64,000 nt of DNA from the NCBI RefSeq assembly GCF_040538665.1, contig NZ_JBEWXT010000001.1, positions 1-64,000 of the forward strand, read 5' to 3'. Of the stretch, positions 33,864 to 44,726 are shown one piece after another. The DNA comes from Aureibaculum sp. 2308TA14-22. Its GTDB lineage: Bacteria; Bacteroidota; Bacteroidia; Flavobacteriales; Flavobacteriaceae. The notes beneath the pieces were generated by a model. It did not search any database. It worked only from the letters and a program-made list of their open reading frames with translations, and was not told the origin of the DNA. The first letter of the stretch is position 1. Each line of letters starts with the position of its first letter. Position numbers and translations under genes: made by a program.

Positions 33864-35315
33864 TTAAATTTCTTTTCGTAATCTGGCAACAGGTATGTTC
33901 AACTGTTCTCTATATTTTGCTACCGTTCTACGAGCAATTAAATACCCTTTGTCTTTTAAAATTTTAGCTAATTTCTCGTCAGTTAACGGTTTTTTCTTGT
34001 TTTCTTCTTTAACAACAGTATCCAATATTTTTTTAATTTCTCTGGTTGATACTTCTTCACCTTGATCTGTCATCATAGATTCAGAGAAGAAATTTTTAAT
34101 CAATTTTGTGCCATAGGGAGTATCAACATATTTACTATTGGCCACCCTAGAAACTGTTGAAACATCCATGTTTATTTTGTCCGCAATGTCTTTTAAGATC
34201 ATAGGTTTTAATTTGCGTTCATCTCCTGTTAAAAAATATTCCTCTTGCATATGCATAATAGCATTCATAGTCAACATTAAGGTTTGTTGACGTTGTTTTA
34301 TGGCATCAATAAACCATTTTGCGGCATCTAATTTTTGCTTTATAAACTGCACAGCGTCTTTTTGTGATTTTGATTTGTCCTTAGAAGCTGCGTAACCTTT
34401 TAACATATTATTATACTCATTAGAAATATGTAGTTCTGGTGCATTTCTTGAATTTAATGTCAAGTCTAATTGACCTTCAATAATTCTAATGGAAAAATCG
34501 GGTACTATTTGCTCTACAATTTTATTAGTATTAGCAAAAGATCCGCCTGGTTTTGGGTTCAACTTCTCAATTTCACCAATAGCACTTTTTAGCTCATCTT
34601 CAGTGATGTCAAATTTTTGCAGCAATTTTTTGTAGTGCTTTTTTACAAAATGTTCAAAGGCTTTTTCTAAAATGGTAATGGCTAGTTTCCGTTCTTTAGT
34701 TTCGGATTTTCTTTTTAATTGAATCAACAAACATTCTTCCAGACTTTGTGCACCTACACCAGCAGGATCCAATTTTTGAACATAACCTAACATTCGTTTT
34801 ACTTCAGAGGCTTCGGTAAATATATTTTCAGAGAATGCCAAATCATCAACTATATCTTCAATATCCCTTCGTATATAACCACTTTCATCGATACTGCCTA
34901 CCAAAAACTCAGCTATTTGATGTTCTTGTTCGCTTAGCCTAAAAGTATTTAATTGGTTGGTCAAAAATTGATTAAATGAAGTGCCAGCTGCATACGGCAC
35001 TCTTTTTTCGTCATCGTCACTACTGTAATTATTGCTTCGTAGTTTATAACTGGGCATTTCGTCATCACTCAGATATTCATCAATATTTACATCGGTTTCA
35101 ATAGTTTCGTTACCAGTATCGTCATACTCATTTTGCAGATCGCTGTCATAATCATCACCTTTGTCTTTGCCGCTGTCCAATGCCGGGTTTTCTTCAATTT
35201 CTTGTTTTACTTTTTGTTCAAAAGCCTGCGTAGGCAATTGAATCATTTTCATCAGCTGTATTTGCTGAGGTGATAATTTTTGTAACAGTTTATATTGAAG
35301 ACTTTGCTTAAGCAT
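33864..35315 (-). CDS. rpoN: RNA polymerase sigma-54 factor
   Basis: This 483-residue alternative sigma factor recognises -24/-12 promoters with enhancer-binding ATPases. Region I is Gln/Leu-rich (LKQSLQYKLLQKLSPQQIQLMKM split over about 2-24). An acidic linker (about 45-95), the core-binding domain (about 110-300) and the DNA-binding domain follow. The RpoN box ARRTVAKYR is at 461-469. The acidic linker is long with many Asp. It is co-transcribed with the PAP2-like gene; asnS lies upstream with a 75-base gap. Confidence 0.96.
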   Translation of the reverse strand: MLKQSLQYKLLQKLSPQQIQLMKMIQLPTQAFEQKVKQEIEENPALDSGKDKGDDYDSDLQNEYDDTGNETIETDVNIDEYLSDDEMPSYKLRSNNYSSDDDEKRVPYAAGTSFNQFLTNQLNTFRLSEQEHQIAEFLVGSIDESGYIRRDIEDIVDDLAFSENIFTEASEVKRMLGYVQKLDPAGVGAQSLEECLLIQLKRKSETKERKLAITILEKAFEHFVKKHYKKLLQKFDITEDELKSAIGEIEKLNPKPGGSFANTNKIVEQIVPDFSIRIIEGQLDLTLNSRNAPELHISNEYNNMLKGYAASKDKSKSQKDAVQFIKQKLDAAKWFIDAIKQRQQTLMLTMNAIMHMQEEYFLTGDERKLKPMILKDIADKINMDVSTVSRVANSKYVDTPYGTKLIKNFFSESMMTDQGEEVSTREIKKILDTVVKEENKKKPLTDEKLAKILKDKGYLIARRTVAKYREQLNIPVARLRKEI

Positions 35316-35390
35316 TAATTATATTAATTGAATTTTGTAAATTACAATATACGGATTTTCTTACCTTTTATACTAATTTGAAGCTGTGTG

Positions 35391-36821
35391 CTAAAACTCC
35401 GCGTTTTGCGGTGTTCTAGGAAACGGAATAACGTCTCTAATATTACCCATTCCAGTTGAAAATTGTACTAAACGTTCAAAACCTAGTCCAAAACCAGAGT
35501 GAACAGCAGTACCAAATTTACGCAAATCCAAATACCACCACAACTCCTTTTCATCAATATCTAAGACCTTTATTTTTTCTTTTAGGACATCTAGACGTTC
35601 TTCACGTTGTGAGCCTCCAACAATTTCCCCAATTCCAGGGAAAAGGACATCCATGGCTCTAACGGTTTTCCCATCATCATTTAAACGCATATAAAACGCT
35701 TTTATGTTAGCAGGGTAATCAAAAAGTATTACTGGACATTTAAAATGTTTTTCAACTAAAAAGCGTTCGTGCTCACTTTGTAGGTCTGCACCCCATTCGT
35801 TAATAATATACTGAAATTTTTTCTTTTTGTTGGGTTTACAATTTCTTAAAATATCTATGGCTTCGGTATAAGTTACTCGTTTAAAATTATTTTCAACAAC
35901 AAAGTTCAGTTTCTCCAATAAAGTCATTTCGCTACGCTCCAGCTTAGGCTTAGACTGCTCTTCTTTGTTGTAGCGTTGATCTAAAAAGGCTAAATCGTCT
36001 TTGCAATGCTCTAAGATATATTGAATTACATTTTTGATAAAATCTTCAGCTAAATCCATATTAGCATCTAAATCATAAAATGCCATTTCGGGTTCAATCA
36101 TCCAAAACTCGGCCAAATGCCTTGCGGTATTGGAATTTTCAGCCCTAAAAGTTGGTCCGAAAGTATAGACCTTGCTCAAGCCCATCGCATAGGTTTCAGC
36201 TTCCAGTTGACCAGATACGGTAAGATTGGTTTCTTTGCCAAAAAAATCTTTGGAATAATCGATGTTCCCATTTTCATCTTTTGGAGGATTTTCAGGATTT
36301 ATAGTGCTAACCCTGAACATTTCTCCAGCACCTTCGGCATCAGAACCTGTAATAATTGGAGCGTGGAAATTGTAAAATCCATTTTCCGTAAAGTACTTAT
36401 GTACAGCAAAAGAAAGAGCGGATCGCACACGCATTACTGCACTAAACGTGTTTGTTCTTACTCTTAAATGAGCGTTTTCTCGTAAAAATTCAAAGCTATG
36501 TTTTTTAGGTTGTATTGGATATTCCTCAGGATTGGAATCTCCTAGTATTTCAATAGTTGAAACTTCAATTTCTACACGTTGACCTTTACCTTGGCTCTCT
36601 ACTAAAATTCCAGAAATACTAAGGGCAGCTCCTGTAGTGATTCTTTTTAAAATATTTTCATCAGTATTTTCAAAATCAACTACACATTGTATGTTGTTTA
36701 TTGTTGAGCCATCGTTTAGAGCGATAAATCGGTTTGCCCTAAAGGTTCTTACCCATCCTTTTATAGTTACTTCTTGTAAAAATTTTTCTGCTTGTAATAA
36801 TTCAGCAACGCTCTTTTGCAT
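35391..36821 (-). CDS. asnS: Asparaginyl-tRNA synthetase
   Basis: This 476-residue class IIb synthetase has an N-terminal OB-fold anticodon-binding domain (about 15-100; [19 protein letters not shown]) and a class II catalytic core. Motif 2 lies around [27 protein letters not shown] and motif 3 is [11 protein letters not shown] near the C-terminus. The insertion before motif 3 is typical of AsnRS rather than AspRS. It has a clean -7 promoter and precedes rpoN. Confidence 0.97.
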   Translation of the reverse strand: MQKSVAELLQAEKFLQEVTIKGWVRTFRANRFIALNDGSTINNIQCVVDFENTDENILKRITTGAALSISGILVESQGKGQRVEIEVSTIEILGDSNPEEYPIQPKKHSFEFLRENAHLRVRTNTFSAVMRVRSALSFAVHKYFTENGFYNFHAPIITGSDAEGAGEMFRVSTINPENPPKDENGNIDYSKDFFGKETNLTVSGQLEAETYAMGLSKVYTFGPTFRAENSNTARHLAEFWMIEPEMAFYDLDANMDLAEDFIKNVIQYILEHCKDDLAFLDQRYNKEEQSKPKLERSEMTLLEKLNFVVENNFKRVTYTEAIDILRNCKPNKKKKFQYIINEWGADLQSEHERFLVEKHFKCPVILFDYPANIKAFYMRLNDDGKTVRAMDVLFPGIGEIVGGSQREERLDVLKEKIKVLDIDEKELWWYLDLRKFGTAVHSGFGLGFERLVQFSTGMGNIRDVIPFPRTPQNAEF

Positions 36822-36844
36822 TTTCTTAAAAAATTAATGAAACG

Positions 36845-36852
36845 CAAAGATA
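36845..36852 (-). promoter_or_regulatory. -7 box TATCTTTG for asnS
   Basis: Perfect TAnnTTTG followed by CG on the minus strand, 23 bases before the asnS ATG. No clear TTTG lies at -33. Confidence 0.55.
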
Positions 36853-36901
36853 CTGATAGATTTTAAAAAAAGGAATAAATGAGTTCTAAGAAATTAGAAT
36901 T

Positions 36902-37777
36902 TTATCCATGTTGTTTATGGCCAGCTATATTCATTAAATAATTACCATAACCACTTTTTACTAGAGGTTCAGCAATTTTTTTAAGTTGAGCAGATGAAAT
37001 GAATCTTTTTTTGTAAGCAACTTCTTCTATACAGCCAATTTTTAGGCCTTGACGTTCTTCAATTACTTGCACAAATTGTTGTGCTTGCATTAGCGATTGA
37101 AAAGTACCAGTATCTAACCATGCAGTACCTCTGTTAAGGATGCTTACGTGCAATTTGTCCTGTTCTAAATAAACTTTGTTAACATCGGTTATTTCATATT
37201 CACCTCTAGCAGAAGGTTTTAGATTTTTTGCAATTTCGACAACCGAATTATCATAAAAATAAATTCCCGGTACAGCATAATTAGATTTAGGCTGTTTTGG
37301 TTTTTCTTCTATGGAAAGTACTTTGTTGTCGTCATCAAACTCAACTACTCCATAACGCTCAGGGTCATTAACGTGGTAAGCAAAAACGGTTCCTCCTTGT
37401 TTGTCAGCTGCTTCCAAGAGTGCAATTTGCAGCCCTGTTCCGTAGAATATATTATCTCCAAGTATTAAAGCTACACTATCATCTCCAATGAAATCCTCAC
37501 CAATAACAAAAGCTTGTGCCAATCCGTTAGGTACTTCCTGAACTTTATATTGAAAATTGCATCCTAGTTGTTTGCCGTCCCCTAAAAGCCTTTCAAACAT
37601 TGGCAAATCATGCGGTGTAGAGATAATTAAGATATCTTTTATACCAGCCAACATTAACGTAGAAAGAGGGTAATAAATCATTGGTTTGTCATAAATAGGC
37701 ATCAACTGCTTACTTACGGCTAACGTTAATGGATGTAATCTTGTGCCGCTTCCACCGGCTAAAATAATTCCCTTCAT
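36902..37777 (-). CDS. rfbA: Glucose-1-phosphate thymidylyltransferase
   Basis: This 291-residue enzyme makes dTDP-glucose from dTTP and glucose-1-phosphate, the first step towards dTDP-rhamnose. The signature [11 protein letters not shown], followed by [12 protein letters not shown], is intact, with LGDNIFYG and [12 protein letters not shown] further on. Length matches RmlA. It is isolated from rfbB/C/D, and lies 5 bases after an MMPL transporter gene, in the same operon. Confidence 0.94.
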   Translation of the reverse strand: MKGIILAGGSGTRLHPLTLAVSKQLMPIYDKPMIYYPLSTLMLAGIKDILIISTPHDLPMFERLLGDGKQLGCNFQYKVQEVPNGLAQAFVIGEDFIGDDSVALILGDNIFYGTGLQIALLEAADKQGGTVFAYHVNDPERYGVVEFDDDNKVLSIEEKPKQPKSNYAVPGIYFYDNSVVEIAKNLKPSARGEYEITDVNKVYLEQDKLHVSILNRGTAWLDTGTFQSLMQAQQFVQVIEERQGLKIGCIEEVAYKKRFISSAQLKKIAEPLVKSGYGNYLMNIAGHKQHG

Positions 37778-37782
37778 ATTAT

Positions 37783-40170
37783 TTACATTTTATCTTTAGG
37801 CTCTTCGTCTAATTCATCTTTAGGTATAATTTGCAGAGCAGGTTTTTTTAATACTTCTTTGTTAGCTATTCGTCTTTCTAAAGATAATAATAACGAAGGA
37901 AGTAATAATAAATTGGATACCATGGCAAATAATAACGTAACGGATACCAATCCGCCCAGAGCAATTGTTCCGCCAAAACTAGAGACTATAAATACTAAAA
38001 ATCCAAAAAACAATACTATAGAAGTATAAAACATACTTACCCCTGTTTCTCGTAAAGCATTATAAACAGATACTTTTACTTTCCAATTATTGGCTTGTAA
38101 CTCTTGTCTATATTTTGCTAAAAAGTGAATAGTGTCATCAACAGAAATGCCAAAAGCAATACTAAATACCAAAATTGTTGATGGTTTTATTGGGACACCC
38201 AAATATCCCATTAAACCAGCGGTTACCAATAAGGGTAAAATATTTGGTAATAACGAGATGAGTATCATTTTAAAAGACCTGAACATCCAGGCCATAAACA
38301 TTGAGATAAGAAGAATGGCCAGTGACAGTGAAAGTACCAAGTTTCTAATTAAATAATTTGTTCCTTTTAAAAACACTAATGATTTACCAGTTAAGGTTAC
38401 ATTATAATTTTTTGCGGGCAATACCTTATCAATTCTTGCCTGTAACCTTTCCTCTATACGTTCCATTTTATCAGTTCCAATATCCTTCATAAAGGTAGTA
38501 ATACGTGCAAATTGGCCTGTAGAATCAACAAAATTATTTAGCAAATCTGAGTTTGTATTTGAATTTTTGGTGTAGGATAGTATAAAATTTTGTTCTTGTG
38601 ATGTAGGCAATTGGTAATATTTTGGATTACCGTTATAATAAGCTTGTTTAGAATACTTAACTAAATTTAAAACAGAAACCGTAGGTGAAAGTTCCGGAAT
38701 TTCATCAATGATTTCAACAAGCTTGTCCATTCGTTTTAACGTAGAAAGTTTCATCACGCCTTTTTTACGTTTGGTGTCAATAATTATTTCTAAAGGCATA
38801 ATACCACCAAACTCATTTTCGAAAAAAACAATATCTTTAAAAAAAGTTTTCCCCTTAGGCATATCTTCAATCAAACTGCCCGAAACCTTTATCATATAAA
38901 CACCAATAATACTGAAAATAATAACCGCCACCGTAGAAATATATACTCTTATGCGTTTGTGACGAACGGTGCGTTCCATCCAACTTACTATTTTGTCAAT
39001 CCACCGTTTTTCTAGGTGTTTTAAGTGCTTGTATTTCGGTTTTGGTAAAAAACTATAAATAATAGGAATTATTAATAGGGATAATATAAATATGGCAAGG
39101 ATATTTACCGAGGCAATTATACCAAACTCATTTAACAACTGACTTTTTGTAAAAATAAAAGTGGCAAAACCAGAAGCTGTCGTAACATTGGTCATTAAAG
39201 TAGCATTACCAATTTTGGAAATTACACGCTGTAAGGACCTTGCTTGATTGCCATGATCTTTAATTTCCTGCTGATATTTATTGATAAGAAATATACAATT
39301 GGGAACACCAATAACAATAATCAATGGAGGGATTAATGCGGTTAAAACAGTAATTTCGTATCCGAACAAACCAATAAACCCGAAGGCCCAAACCACACCA
39401 ATGCTCACTACTATCATCGTTATTAAAGTAGCTCTATGCGATCTGAAAAAGAAAAAGAAAATAACAGAGGTTACCAATAATGCCAATACTACAAAAATGC
39501 CAATTTCATCTGTTATATTTTTAGAATTCATTGTTCTGATATAGGGCATACCAGAGACTTTTACATCTAAATCATTGTCTTTTTCAAATTTTTCAATAGT
39601 TGGGTTTAATACCTCAAGAATAAACTTTTTACGTTCAATGGTATTTACAATATCCTTTTTAACATAAATAACCGTCCTAATGGTTCCTGTTTTTTTATTG
39701 AATAAAAAATTATCAAAAAAGGGAAGGTTCTCAAAAAGATCATTTTTTATTTCTTTAACTTCCTTATCCGTTTTGGGCTTATTTTCGTAAATTGGTTTTA
39801 CATCAAAGCGTTCGTTTTCAGTATCTTTATATAACTTTTTTATATCGCCCACGGAAACTGTGAAATCAATTTGTGGTAAAGAATCTAGTTGATTGGATAA
39901 GGCATTCCAATTATTAAATTTTTTGGCAGTGTAAATAGTAGAATCTTGAGTAGCTAAAATTATTAAATTACCTTCTTCACCAAAAATTTCCAAAAACTTA
40001 TTGTATTCTAAATTTACTTCATGATTTTTAGGGAGTAAATTGGCTTCGCTATGAGAAAAACGCATGTGCTGCATTTGCGTAGCTAAAAGATAAGTAATGA
40101 TTGCGAGAATTATTAATATAGGAATGCGTCCTTTAATAATAATACGTGAAATATAAGCCCAAAAATTCAT
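37783..40170 (-). CDS. RND-superfamily transporter of MMPL type
   Basis: This 795-residue inner-membrane transporter has two halves, each with a large periplasmic loop and a helix bundle. TM1 is about 13-31, TM2-6 about 220-390, TM7 about 410-430 and TM8-12 about 620-775. Conserved GxxxD-type stretches include [20 protein letters not shown] and [19 protein letters not shown], the latter with the functional Asp pair. MMPL/HpnN-like proteins export lipids or hydrophobic molecules. It has its own -7 box and precedes rfbA by 5 bases. Confidence 0.9.
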   Translation of the reverse strand: MNFWAYISRIIIKGRIPILIILAIITYLLATQMQHMRFSHSEANLLPKNHEVNLEYNKFLEIFGEEGNLIILATQDSTIYTAKKFNNWNALSNQLDSLPQIDFTVSVGDIKKLYKDTENERFDVKPIYENKPKTDKEVKEIKNDLFENLPFFDNFLFNKKTGTIRTVIYVKKDIVNTIERKKFILEVLNPTIEKFEKDNDLDVKVSGMPYIRTMNSKNITDEIGIFVVLALLVTSVIFFFFFRSHRATLITMIVVSIGVVWAFGFIGLFGYEITVLTALIPPLIIVIGVPNCIFLINKYQQEIKDHGNQARSLQRVISKIGNATLMTNVTTASGFATFIFTKSQLLNEFGIIASVNILAIFILSLLIIPIIYSFLPKPKYKHLKHLEKRWIDKIVSWMERTVRHKRIRVYISTVAVIIFSIIGVYMIKVSGSLIEDMPKGKTFFKDIVFFENEFGGIMPLEIIIDTKRKKGVMKLSTLKRMDKLVEIIDEIPELSPTVSVLNLVKYSKQAYYNGNPKYYQLPTSQEQNFILSYTKNSNTNSDLLNNFVDSTGQFARITTFMKDIGTDKMERIEERLQARIDKVLPAKNYNVTLTGKSLVFLKGTNYLIRNLVLSLSLAILLISMFMAWMFRSFKMILISLLPNILPLLVTAGLMGYLGVPIKPSTILVFSIAFGISVDDTIHFLAKYRQELQANNWKVKVSVYNALRETGVSMFYTSIVLFFGFLVFIVSSFGGTIALGGLVSVTLLFAMVSNLLLLPSLLLSLERRIANKEVLKKPALQIIPKDELDEEPKDKM

Positions 40171-40198
40171 TAAAAAGTTTGTGAATTTATAATGTTGG

Positions 40199-40206
40199 CA
40201 AAGGTA
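40199..40206 (-). promoter_or_regulatory. -7 box TACCTTTG for the MMPL-rfbA unit
   Basis: Perfect TAnnTTTG followed by CC on the minus strand, 28 bases before the MMPL ATG, in the spacer after the DUF5686 gene. The pair can be expressed independently. Confidence 0.5.
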
Positions 40207-40216
40207 CTAAAATATG

Positions 40217-42742
40217 CTAAAATCCTAAGCTTAGCACATAAGTTAGTTTCACTGCTAAATTGTCAGAAAATTTTGCATTACTATAAGCCCCATATCTGTA
40301 AAAAGAGCTTAACCCAAAACCTCTAAATAAATGATTTAAAACCAAACCCGACTCTAAATAGCCTTTATTCATTTTTTTAAATGAAACTCCAAAGTGTTCA
40401 CTGGTACTATCTATAGTTCCGATAGCGAGCCTTGATATAATACTTAGTCGAGGTCTGAATTTGTCACTTATTTTAAAACGTTGAAAATTGTAGCGACCCT
40501 GAATAGAAACATACCTGTCTGAGATAAATTCGTTAAATGCCATAGTTTCAAAAGCATTTGTGCCTGAAAAATTAATACGCTTTCGCCATGGGTTTGCAAA
40601 AGAATAGTTAGGCGTGGCATTGTACAAATGTGTAAGTGGTGCATCTCCAAAAGTATAACCACCTTGAATTAAAAAACTGGTAGAACTTTTATTTAAAAAT
40701 TTAATGTCGTGTTCATATTTTAATTTAAGTTGATTGAATTCTAAATCACCACCTAAAAAATTATTAAAAGTTTTTGCAAACTGGGCAGTAATTTTTGGAT
40801 ACCCATTTTTTATTGGCATTTTACCAATGGGGGTATTTAAATATTTGCTGAATGGCGTCCATTTTAAAGCGAAAGTTGCCGTAGTTAAATCATATTCAGA
40901 ATAGACTAAATTATTTGTAATAAACTGATAGTCAAACTTTGGTAAATAGCTACCGACGCTTAACCTAAATTTTGTTTCTAAATTTGGTAAAACATCGTGT
41001 TTAAAATTAATAGTGTAGGTTTTATAATTAAAAAACTGACCAATATTTAAATTTCTAGGATTAATTAGAGCAAAGGAAGTTTCATCAAAAAGAAAGTCGA
41101 GTTTGGCAGCTTCTTGCAAATCGTCAGTATAAGCAGCACCAATCCAAGTATTATTTTTCTTATTTAATCTTAAAAATCCACCAAAGTGATATTTTACAGT
41201 TTTATCTTTAAAGCCATAAGCTGTATAAGTTTCTAGCTGAACAATTTTTGAGAAATTAGGATTAGTAATTCCGCCCAACCCAAATCTAAAACCTTCGTAA
41301 TTGTTAAAATTTATCATTTTACTCAAATCGAAATCGAAATATTTTGTAGGATAATAGCCTTTTAAAATTTTTCTTGCAATATTTAATTTTTTCTCAGCTC
41401 CTTCAGCTTTTGATAAGCTGTCCAAAACTTTATAAGCTTCCAAACCGCGTTTGGTAATGGAATCCGTTCTATATTTATTCCAATACGCTTCACTTCTGTT
41501 TGCGGCATTATCGTCTATTTCTATTGTTGAAGCCGAATTAATTACTCTTAAAGGTTCATTTATAGCTATGTCATATATTTTACTTTTGGATATTACATAT
41601 GTAGCGTCTGTTATTTCTTTTTCTCTCGGTTTTACTATAGAATCATTTTGTGTTTCACTTTCAGAAAATTTAATTACCCCTCCAAAAATTGAAACATCTT
41701 CTTTGCTTTTGCCTTTACGGATACTTATAGCAGTTTCATCTGGAAACCAGATATCAGCACTATCTTTATATGTGTAATTTTGCTCAGCTTTTATAGCTAC
41801 AATCCCTCTTAGTTCTGCAATGCCTTTTTCAAGAGCATAATTTTTTTCATTGATATATAAAACACCTTCTAGACCAGCCTCATCTTTTTCGAGTTTAGAT
41901 TTATAATGAATCATATAGGCAGCACCTTGTTTACTATAAATGGTGTCTAATATTTTATAATTATACTTTTTTAAAGCATTTTTTGCCAAAGGGTTTATAT
42001 AGTTGTTTCCTAATAAAGTGTAAACTTCATCATAGAAAGAAAAACTCTCTGTATCTAAGGCTAAAAATTCATAAATCGGATTTTTAAATCCGGCCATACG
42101 TGTGGCCAAAATGGTTTCTTTTTTGTTTTTACCTCTTTGAAAAGTATGTTCAGCAACTTTTTCGGTAATATACAGATGATGCCGATCTACCTGCTTTTTA
42201 AATTTATAGTTGGAAGAATCTAGTGATACAAAAATTAAACTATCATTTTTTTTAATAAAAATTGAGTCAACTGTTCCGCTGATAGAATCTGGATTGGCGG
42301 TAATTAATAATTTATTATAAAGTTTGTATTTAAAAGATTGTAAAGCTTTTGTAATATTATTTTTATCTCTGTTTTTTATGGTATTCCTGATGATTTCTAA
42401 TGCGGGGTTTTCTTTCGCAACTAACAAAATTTCACCAAGATTTTCTGTGCTTGCTTTCAAAAGAATAGTGATAAATCTATCACTTTTATTCACAGAAATT
42501 TTTTGTTTTTTGTAGCCAACGTAGGTAATGGTGAGTTCGTTAATATCTCTTTTTGAAACGATATTAAATTTGCCTTCGGCATCGGTAATTTCTCCTAAAC
42601 CCGTATTAGTGATAATTGTGGCAAACGGTAGGGGTTTTTTAGTTTTGCTATCTTTTATAATACCAGAAATACTGCTTTGGCCTAAACCTAAAAATGGTAA
42701 AAGAAGAAAAAGAAAAATACTAAATCGTTTAAACGGATACAT
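40217..42742 (-). CDS. DUF5686 outer-membrane protein with carboxypeptidase-regulatory-like N-terminus
   Basis: This 841-residue exported protein starts MYPFKRFSIF; an upstream ATG would lie in the frr terminator. The signal peptide is about 1-22 (LGLGQ). Residues about 23-105 form a CarboxypepD_reg-like beta-sandwich (SGIIKDSKTKKPLPFATI, then VGYKKQKISV). The remainder is DUF5686, with a large beta-barrel-like second half (about 470-841). The architecture resembles TonB-dependent receptors but lacks a plug. The function is unknown. It lies 46 bases before the MMPL transporter gene, so they may share a transcript. Confidence 0.85.
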   Translation of the reverse strand: MYPFKRFSIFLFLLLPFLGLGQSSISGIIKDSKTKKPLPFATIITNTGLGEITDAEGKFNIVSKRDINELTITYVGYKKQKISVNKSDRFITILLKASTENLGEILLVAKENPALEIIRNTIKNRDKNNITKALQSFKYKLYNKLLITANPDSISGTVDSIFIKKNDSLIFVSLDSSNYKFKKQVDRHHLYITEKVAEHTFQRGKNKKETILATRMAGFKNPIYEFLALDTESFSFYDEVYTLLGNNYINPLAKNALKKYNYKILDTIYSKQGAAYMIHYKSKLEKDEAGLEGVLYINEKNYALEKGIAELRGIVAIKAEQNYTYKDSADIWFPDETAISIRKGKSKEDVSIFGGVIKFSESETQNDSIVKPREKEITDATYVISKSKIYDIAINEPLRVINSASTIEIDDNAANRSEAYWNKYRTDSITKRGLEAYKVLDSLSKAEGAEKKLNIARKILKGYYPTKYFDFDLSKMINFNNYEGFRFGLGGITNPNFSKIVQLETYTAYGFKDKTVKYHFGGFLRLNKKNNTWIGAAYTDDLQEAAKLDFLFDETSFALINPRNLNIGQFFNYKTYTINFKHDVLPNLETKFRLSVGSYLPKFDYQFITNNLVYSEYDLTTATFALKWTPFSKYLNTPIGKMPIKNGYPKITAQFAKTFNNFLGGDLEFNQLKLKYEHDIKFLNKSSTSFLIQGGYTFGDAPLTHLYNATPNYSFANPWRKRINFSGTNAFETMAFNEFISDRYVSIQGRYNFQRFKISDKFRPRLSIISRLAIGTIDSTSEHFGVSFKKMNKGYLESGLVLNHLFRGFGLSSFYRYGAYSNAKFSDNLAVKLTYVLSLGF

Positions 42743-42755
42743 ACTGATATTAAAA

Positions 42756-42786
42756 TAAAAAAGCATCTGTGAAGTAAGATGCTTTT
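42756..42786 (-). terminator. Intrinsic terminator after frr
   Basis: On the minus strand AAAAGCATCT pairs with AGATGCTTTT around an 8-base loop, followed by a T-rich tail. It ends the pyrH-frr operon and excludes an upstream start for the DUF5686 gene. Confidence 0.85.
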
Positions 42787-42810
42787 GTAAAAAGTTATTT
42801 AAGCATAAAA

Positions 42811-43365
42811 TTATATTGTCATGATCTCTTTTTCTTTTAACTCAAATAAGTCGTCTATAATTTTAATGTATTTATCTGTGAGCTCTTGAATATCATTTTC
42901 AGCATTTTTTTGCAAATCTTCTGAGATATCTAACTTTTTTATGTCGTGATTAGCATCTCTTCGGGCATTTCGAACACTAATTTTATCATTCTCAGCTTCT
43001 GCTTTTGCTTGCTTGGCGAGATTCATACGACGTTCTTCGGTCAATGCAGGTACGTTAATGATTATGTTTTCTCCATTGTTCATTGGGTTAAAGCCTAAAT
43101 TAGCAACCATTATGCCTTTTTCAATTTCTTGCAACATACTTTTCTCCCAAGGTTGAATACTAATTGTTCTAGCATCAGGAGTGTTTACGTTGGCCACTTG
43201 ATTTAAAGGTGTCTGTGAGCCGTAATAATCAACCATTACACTTCTTAACATAGAAGGAGATGCTTTGCCAGCTCTAATATTTGCCAATTCTTTATTTAAA
43301 TGTTCAACTGCGTTATCCATTTGTTCTTTAGCAGTATCTATTATAAATTGTACTTCTTCGTTCAT
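42811..43365 (-). CDS. frr: Ribosome recycling factor
   Basis: This 184-residue cytoplasmic factor splits post-termination ribosomes with EF-G. The three-helix-bundle domain (about 1-30 and 104-184) carries HLNKELANIRAGKASP and KQAKAEAENDKISVRNARRD. The inserted beta domain (about 31-103) contains DYYGSQTPLNQVANV and ISIQPWEKSM. Length is typical (185). It lies 11 bases after pyrH, the conserved bacterial order. Confidence 0.98.
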   Translation of the reverse strand: MNEEVQFIIDTAKEQMDNAVEHLNKELANIRAGKASPSMLRSVMVDYYGSQTPLNQVANVNTPDARTISIQPWEKSMLQEIEKGIMVANLGFNPMNNGENIIINVPALTEERRMNLAKQAKAEAENDKISVRNARRDANHDIKKLDISEDLQKNAENDIQELTDKYIKIIDDLFELKEKEIMTI

Positions 43366-43376
43366 AATAAAGATTT

Positions 43377-44090
43377 CTAAATTTCTATATCAACTTTTGT
43401 TCCAATATTTTCTCCAGAGAGTAATTTCATTAAATTACCCTCTTTATTCATGTCAAATATTATAATTGGTAATTTATTTTCTTCACTTAAAGTAAAGGCT
43501 GTCATATCCATAACTTTTAGGCCTTTGTTCATTACATCTTTAAAGGTAATATTTTCAAATTTTACCGCGTTGATATTTTTTTCAGGATCTTCAGTATAAA
43601 CACCGTCCACACGTGTACCTTTTAAAATTACATCTGAATCAATTTCGATAGCTCTTAATACAGCAGCGGTATCAGTAGTGAAAAATGGATTACCCGTGCC
43701 GCTACCAAAAATAACCACCCTACCTTTTTCTAAATGCCTCACGGCTCTTCTTTTAATATAAGGTTCAGCAATCTGCTCCATTTTTATGGCAGTTAGTAAA
43801 CGCGTTTGTACTTCGGCATCTTCAAGAGCACTTTGCAAAGCTAAACCGTTAATTACAGTGGCCAACATGCCCATGTAATCTGCTTGAACTCTATCCATAT
43901 TACTGCCCGCTGCTGATAGTCCTCTAAAGATATTTCCACCACCAATAACTATGGCAACTTCAACGCCACTATCAACTACTTTTTTAATTTCTAAAGCATA
44001 TTGTTTTAACCGGGTTTGGTCTATCCCGTAGTTTTGGTCGCCCATTAAGGCTTCACCACTTAATTTTAATAGAATTCTTTTGTATTGCAT
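43377..44090 (-). CDS. pyrH: Uridylate kinase
   Basis: This 237-residue hexameric UMP kinase makes UDP for RNA and cell-wall precursors. Seen are [12 protein letters not shown] at the N-terminus, [10 protein letters not shown], a [13 protein letters not shown] phosphate-binding loop, and [11 protein letters not shown]. It lies upstream of frr in one operon with its own promoter box. The usual tsf-pyrH linkage is interrupted here by two membrane-protein genes. Confidence 0.98.
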   Translation of the reverse strand: MQYKRILLKLSGEALMGDQNYGIDQTRLKQYALEIKKVVDSGVEVAIVIGGGNIFRGLSAAGSNMDRVQADYMGMLATVINGLALQSALEDAEVQTRLLTAIKMEQIAEPYIKRRAVRHLEKGRVVIFGSGTGNPFFTTDTAAVLRAIEIDSDVILKGTRVDGVYTEDPEKNINAVKFENITFKDVMNKGLKVMDMTAFTLSEENKLPIIIFDMNKEGNLMKLLSGENIGTKVDIEI

Positions 44091-44107
44091 TTTTTATGAA
44101 AGTTTGA

Positions 44108-44115
44108 CAAATATA
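44108..44115 (-). promoter_or_regulatory. -7 box TATATTTG for pyrH-frr
   Basis: Perfect TAnnTTTG on the minus strand, 17 bases before the pyrH ATG. No clear TTTG lies at -33. Confidence 0.5.
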
Positions 44116-44176
44116 CAAAATGTTAACAATCTAAATCCGACCTAAGATTAGAAAATAAAGTGCAAAAAAAGTTCTC

Positions 44177-44707
44177 TTATACAATACTTTTATCTTTCTT
44201 TTTAACAATTAAAGAGGCTATCAATGCATAAATAAGCCCTGGTATAATAATACTTATAAGCCAACCAACGAACATATTGCTTAGCATAGAACTCTTAACG
44301 AGATCCATGTTTTCATTGGCCTCTTCTGTAGCAAGGGCAATCTGCTCTTCAGACATGCCAGCCATTCTAAACATACTTTCACTGGTCCGACTAGAGCTTT
44401 CTTTCATTAATTCCATTAGTTCTGGATCTATGTTCAACATAATAAGTGTGAATACCATAGCAGTGAAGGACGCTATAGCATATATTGCTATTGACGATAC
44501 AAAAACCTCCCCAAAACTAATAAAACCACCTAAGTTTTTTCGTTTTCGAATCCCAGCTCTTATCAGAAAAAAAAGATAAATCACTATACCGATGGGCAGA
44601 ATTAAACTATATTTAAAATTGAGACTTGGATCAATAAAGTAAAAGACAAAATAAACAGCTATGAAGGTTGCTGCGGCTAATAAACTGTTTGTTAAAATAT
44701 TTTTCAT
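44177..44707 (-). CDS. DUF4199 integral membrane protein
   Basis: This 176-residue protein has four predicted helices (about 8-28, 34-52, 70-93 and 145-170). The paired-helix layout, GGFISFGEVFVSSIAIYAIAS motif and a long acidic, Met-rich central loop (about 95-140) match DUF4199 proteins of Bacteroidota. The function is unknown. It lies 19 bases downstream of the 527-residue membrane protein gene, so the two are probably co-transcribed. Confidence 0.8.
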   Translation of the reverse strand: MKNILTNSLLAAATFIAVYFVFYFIDPSLNFKYSLILPIGIVIYLFFLIRAGIRKRKNLGGFISFGEVFVSSIAIYAIASFTAMVFTLIMLNIDPELMELMKESSSRTSESMFRMAGMSEEQIALATEEANENMDLVKSSMLSNMFVGWLISIIIPGLIYALIASLIVKKKDKSIV

Positions 44708-44726
44708 GATGGTTTGGTTTTATACT

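Noticed and set aside
36902-37777. A dTDP-rhamnose biosynthesis cluster
   Set aside because: Only rfbA is present; rfbB, rfbC and rfbD are absent from the window.
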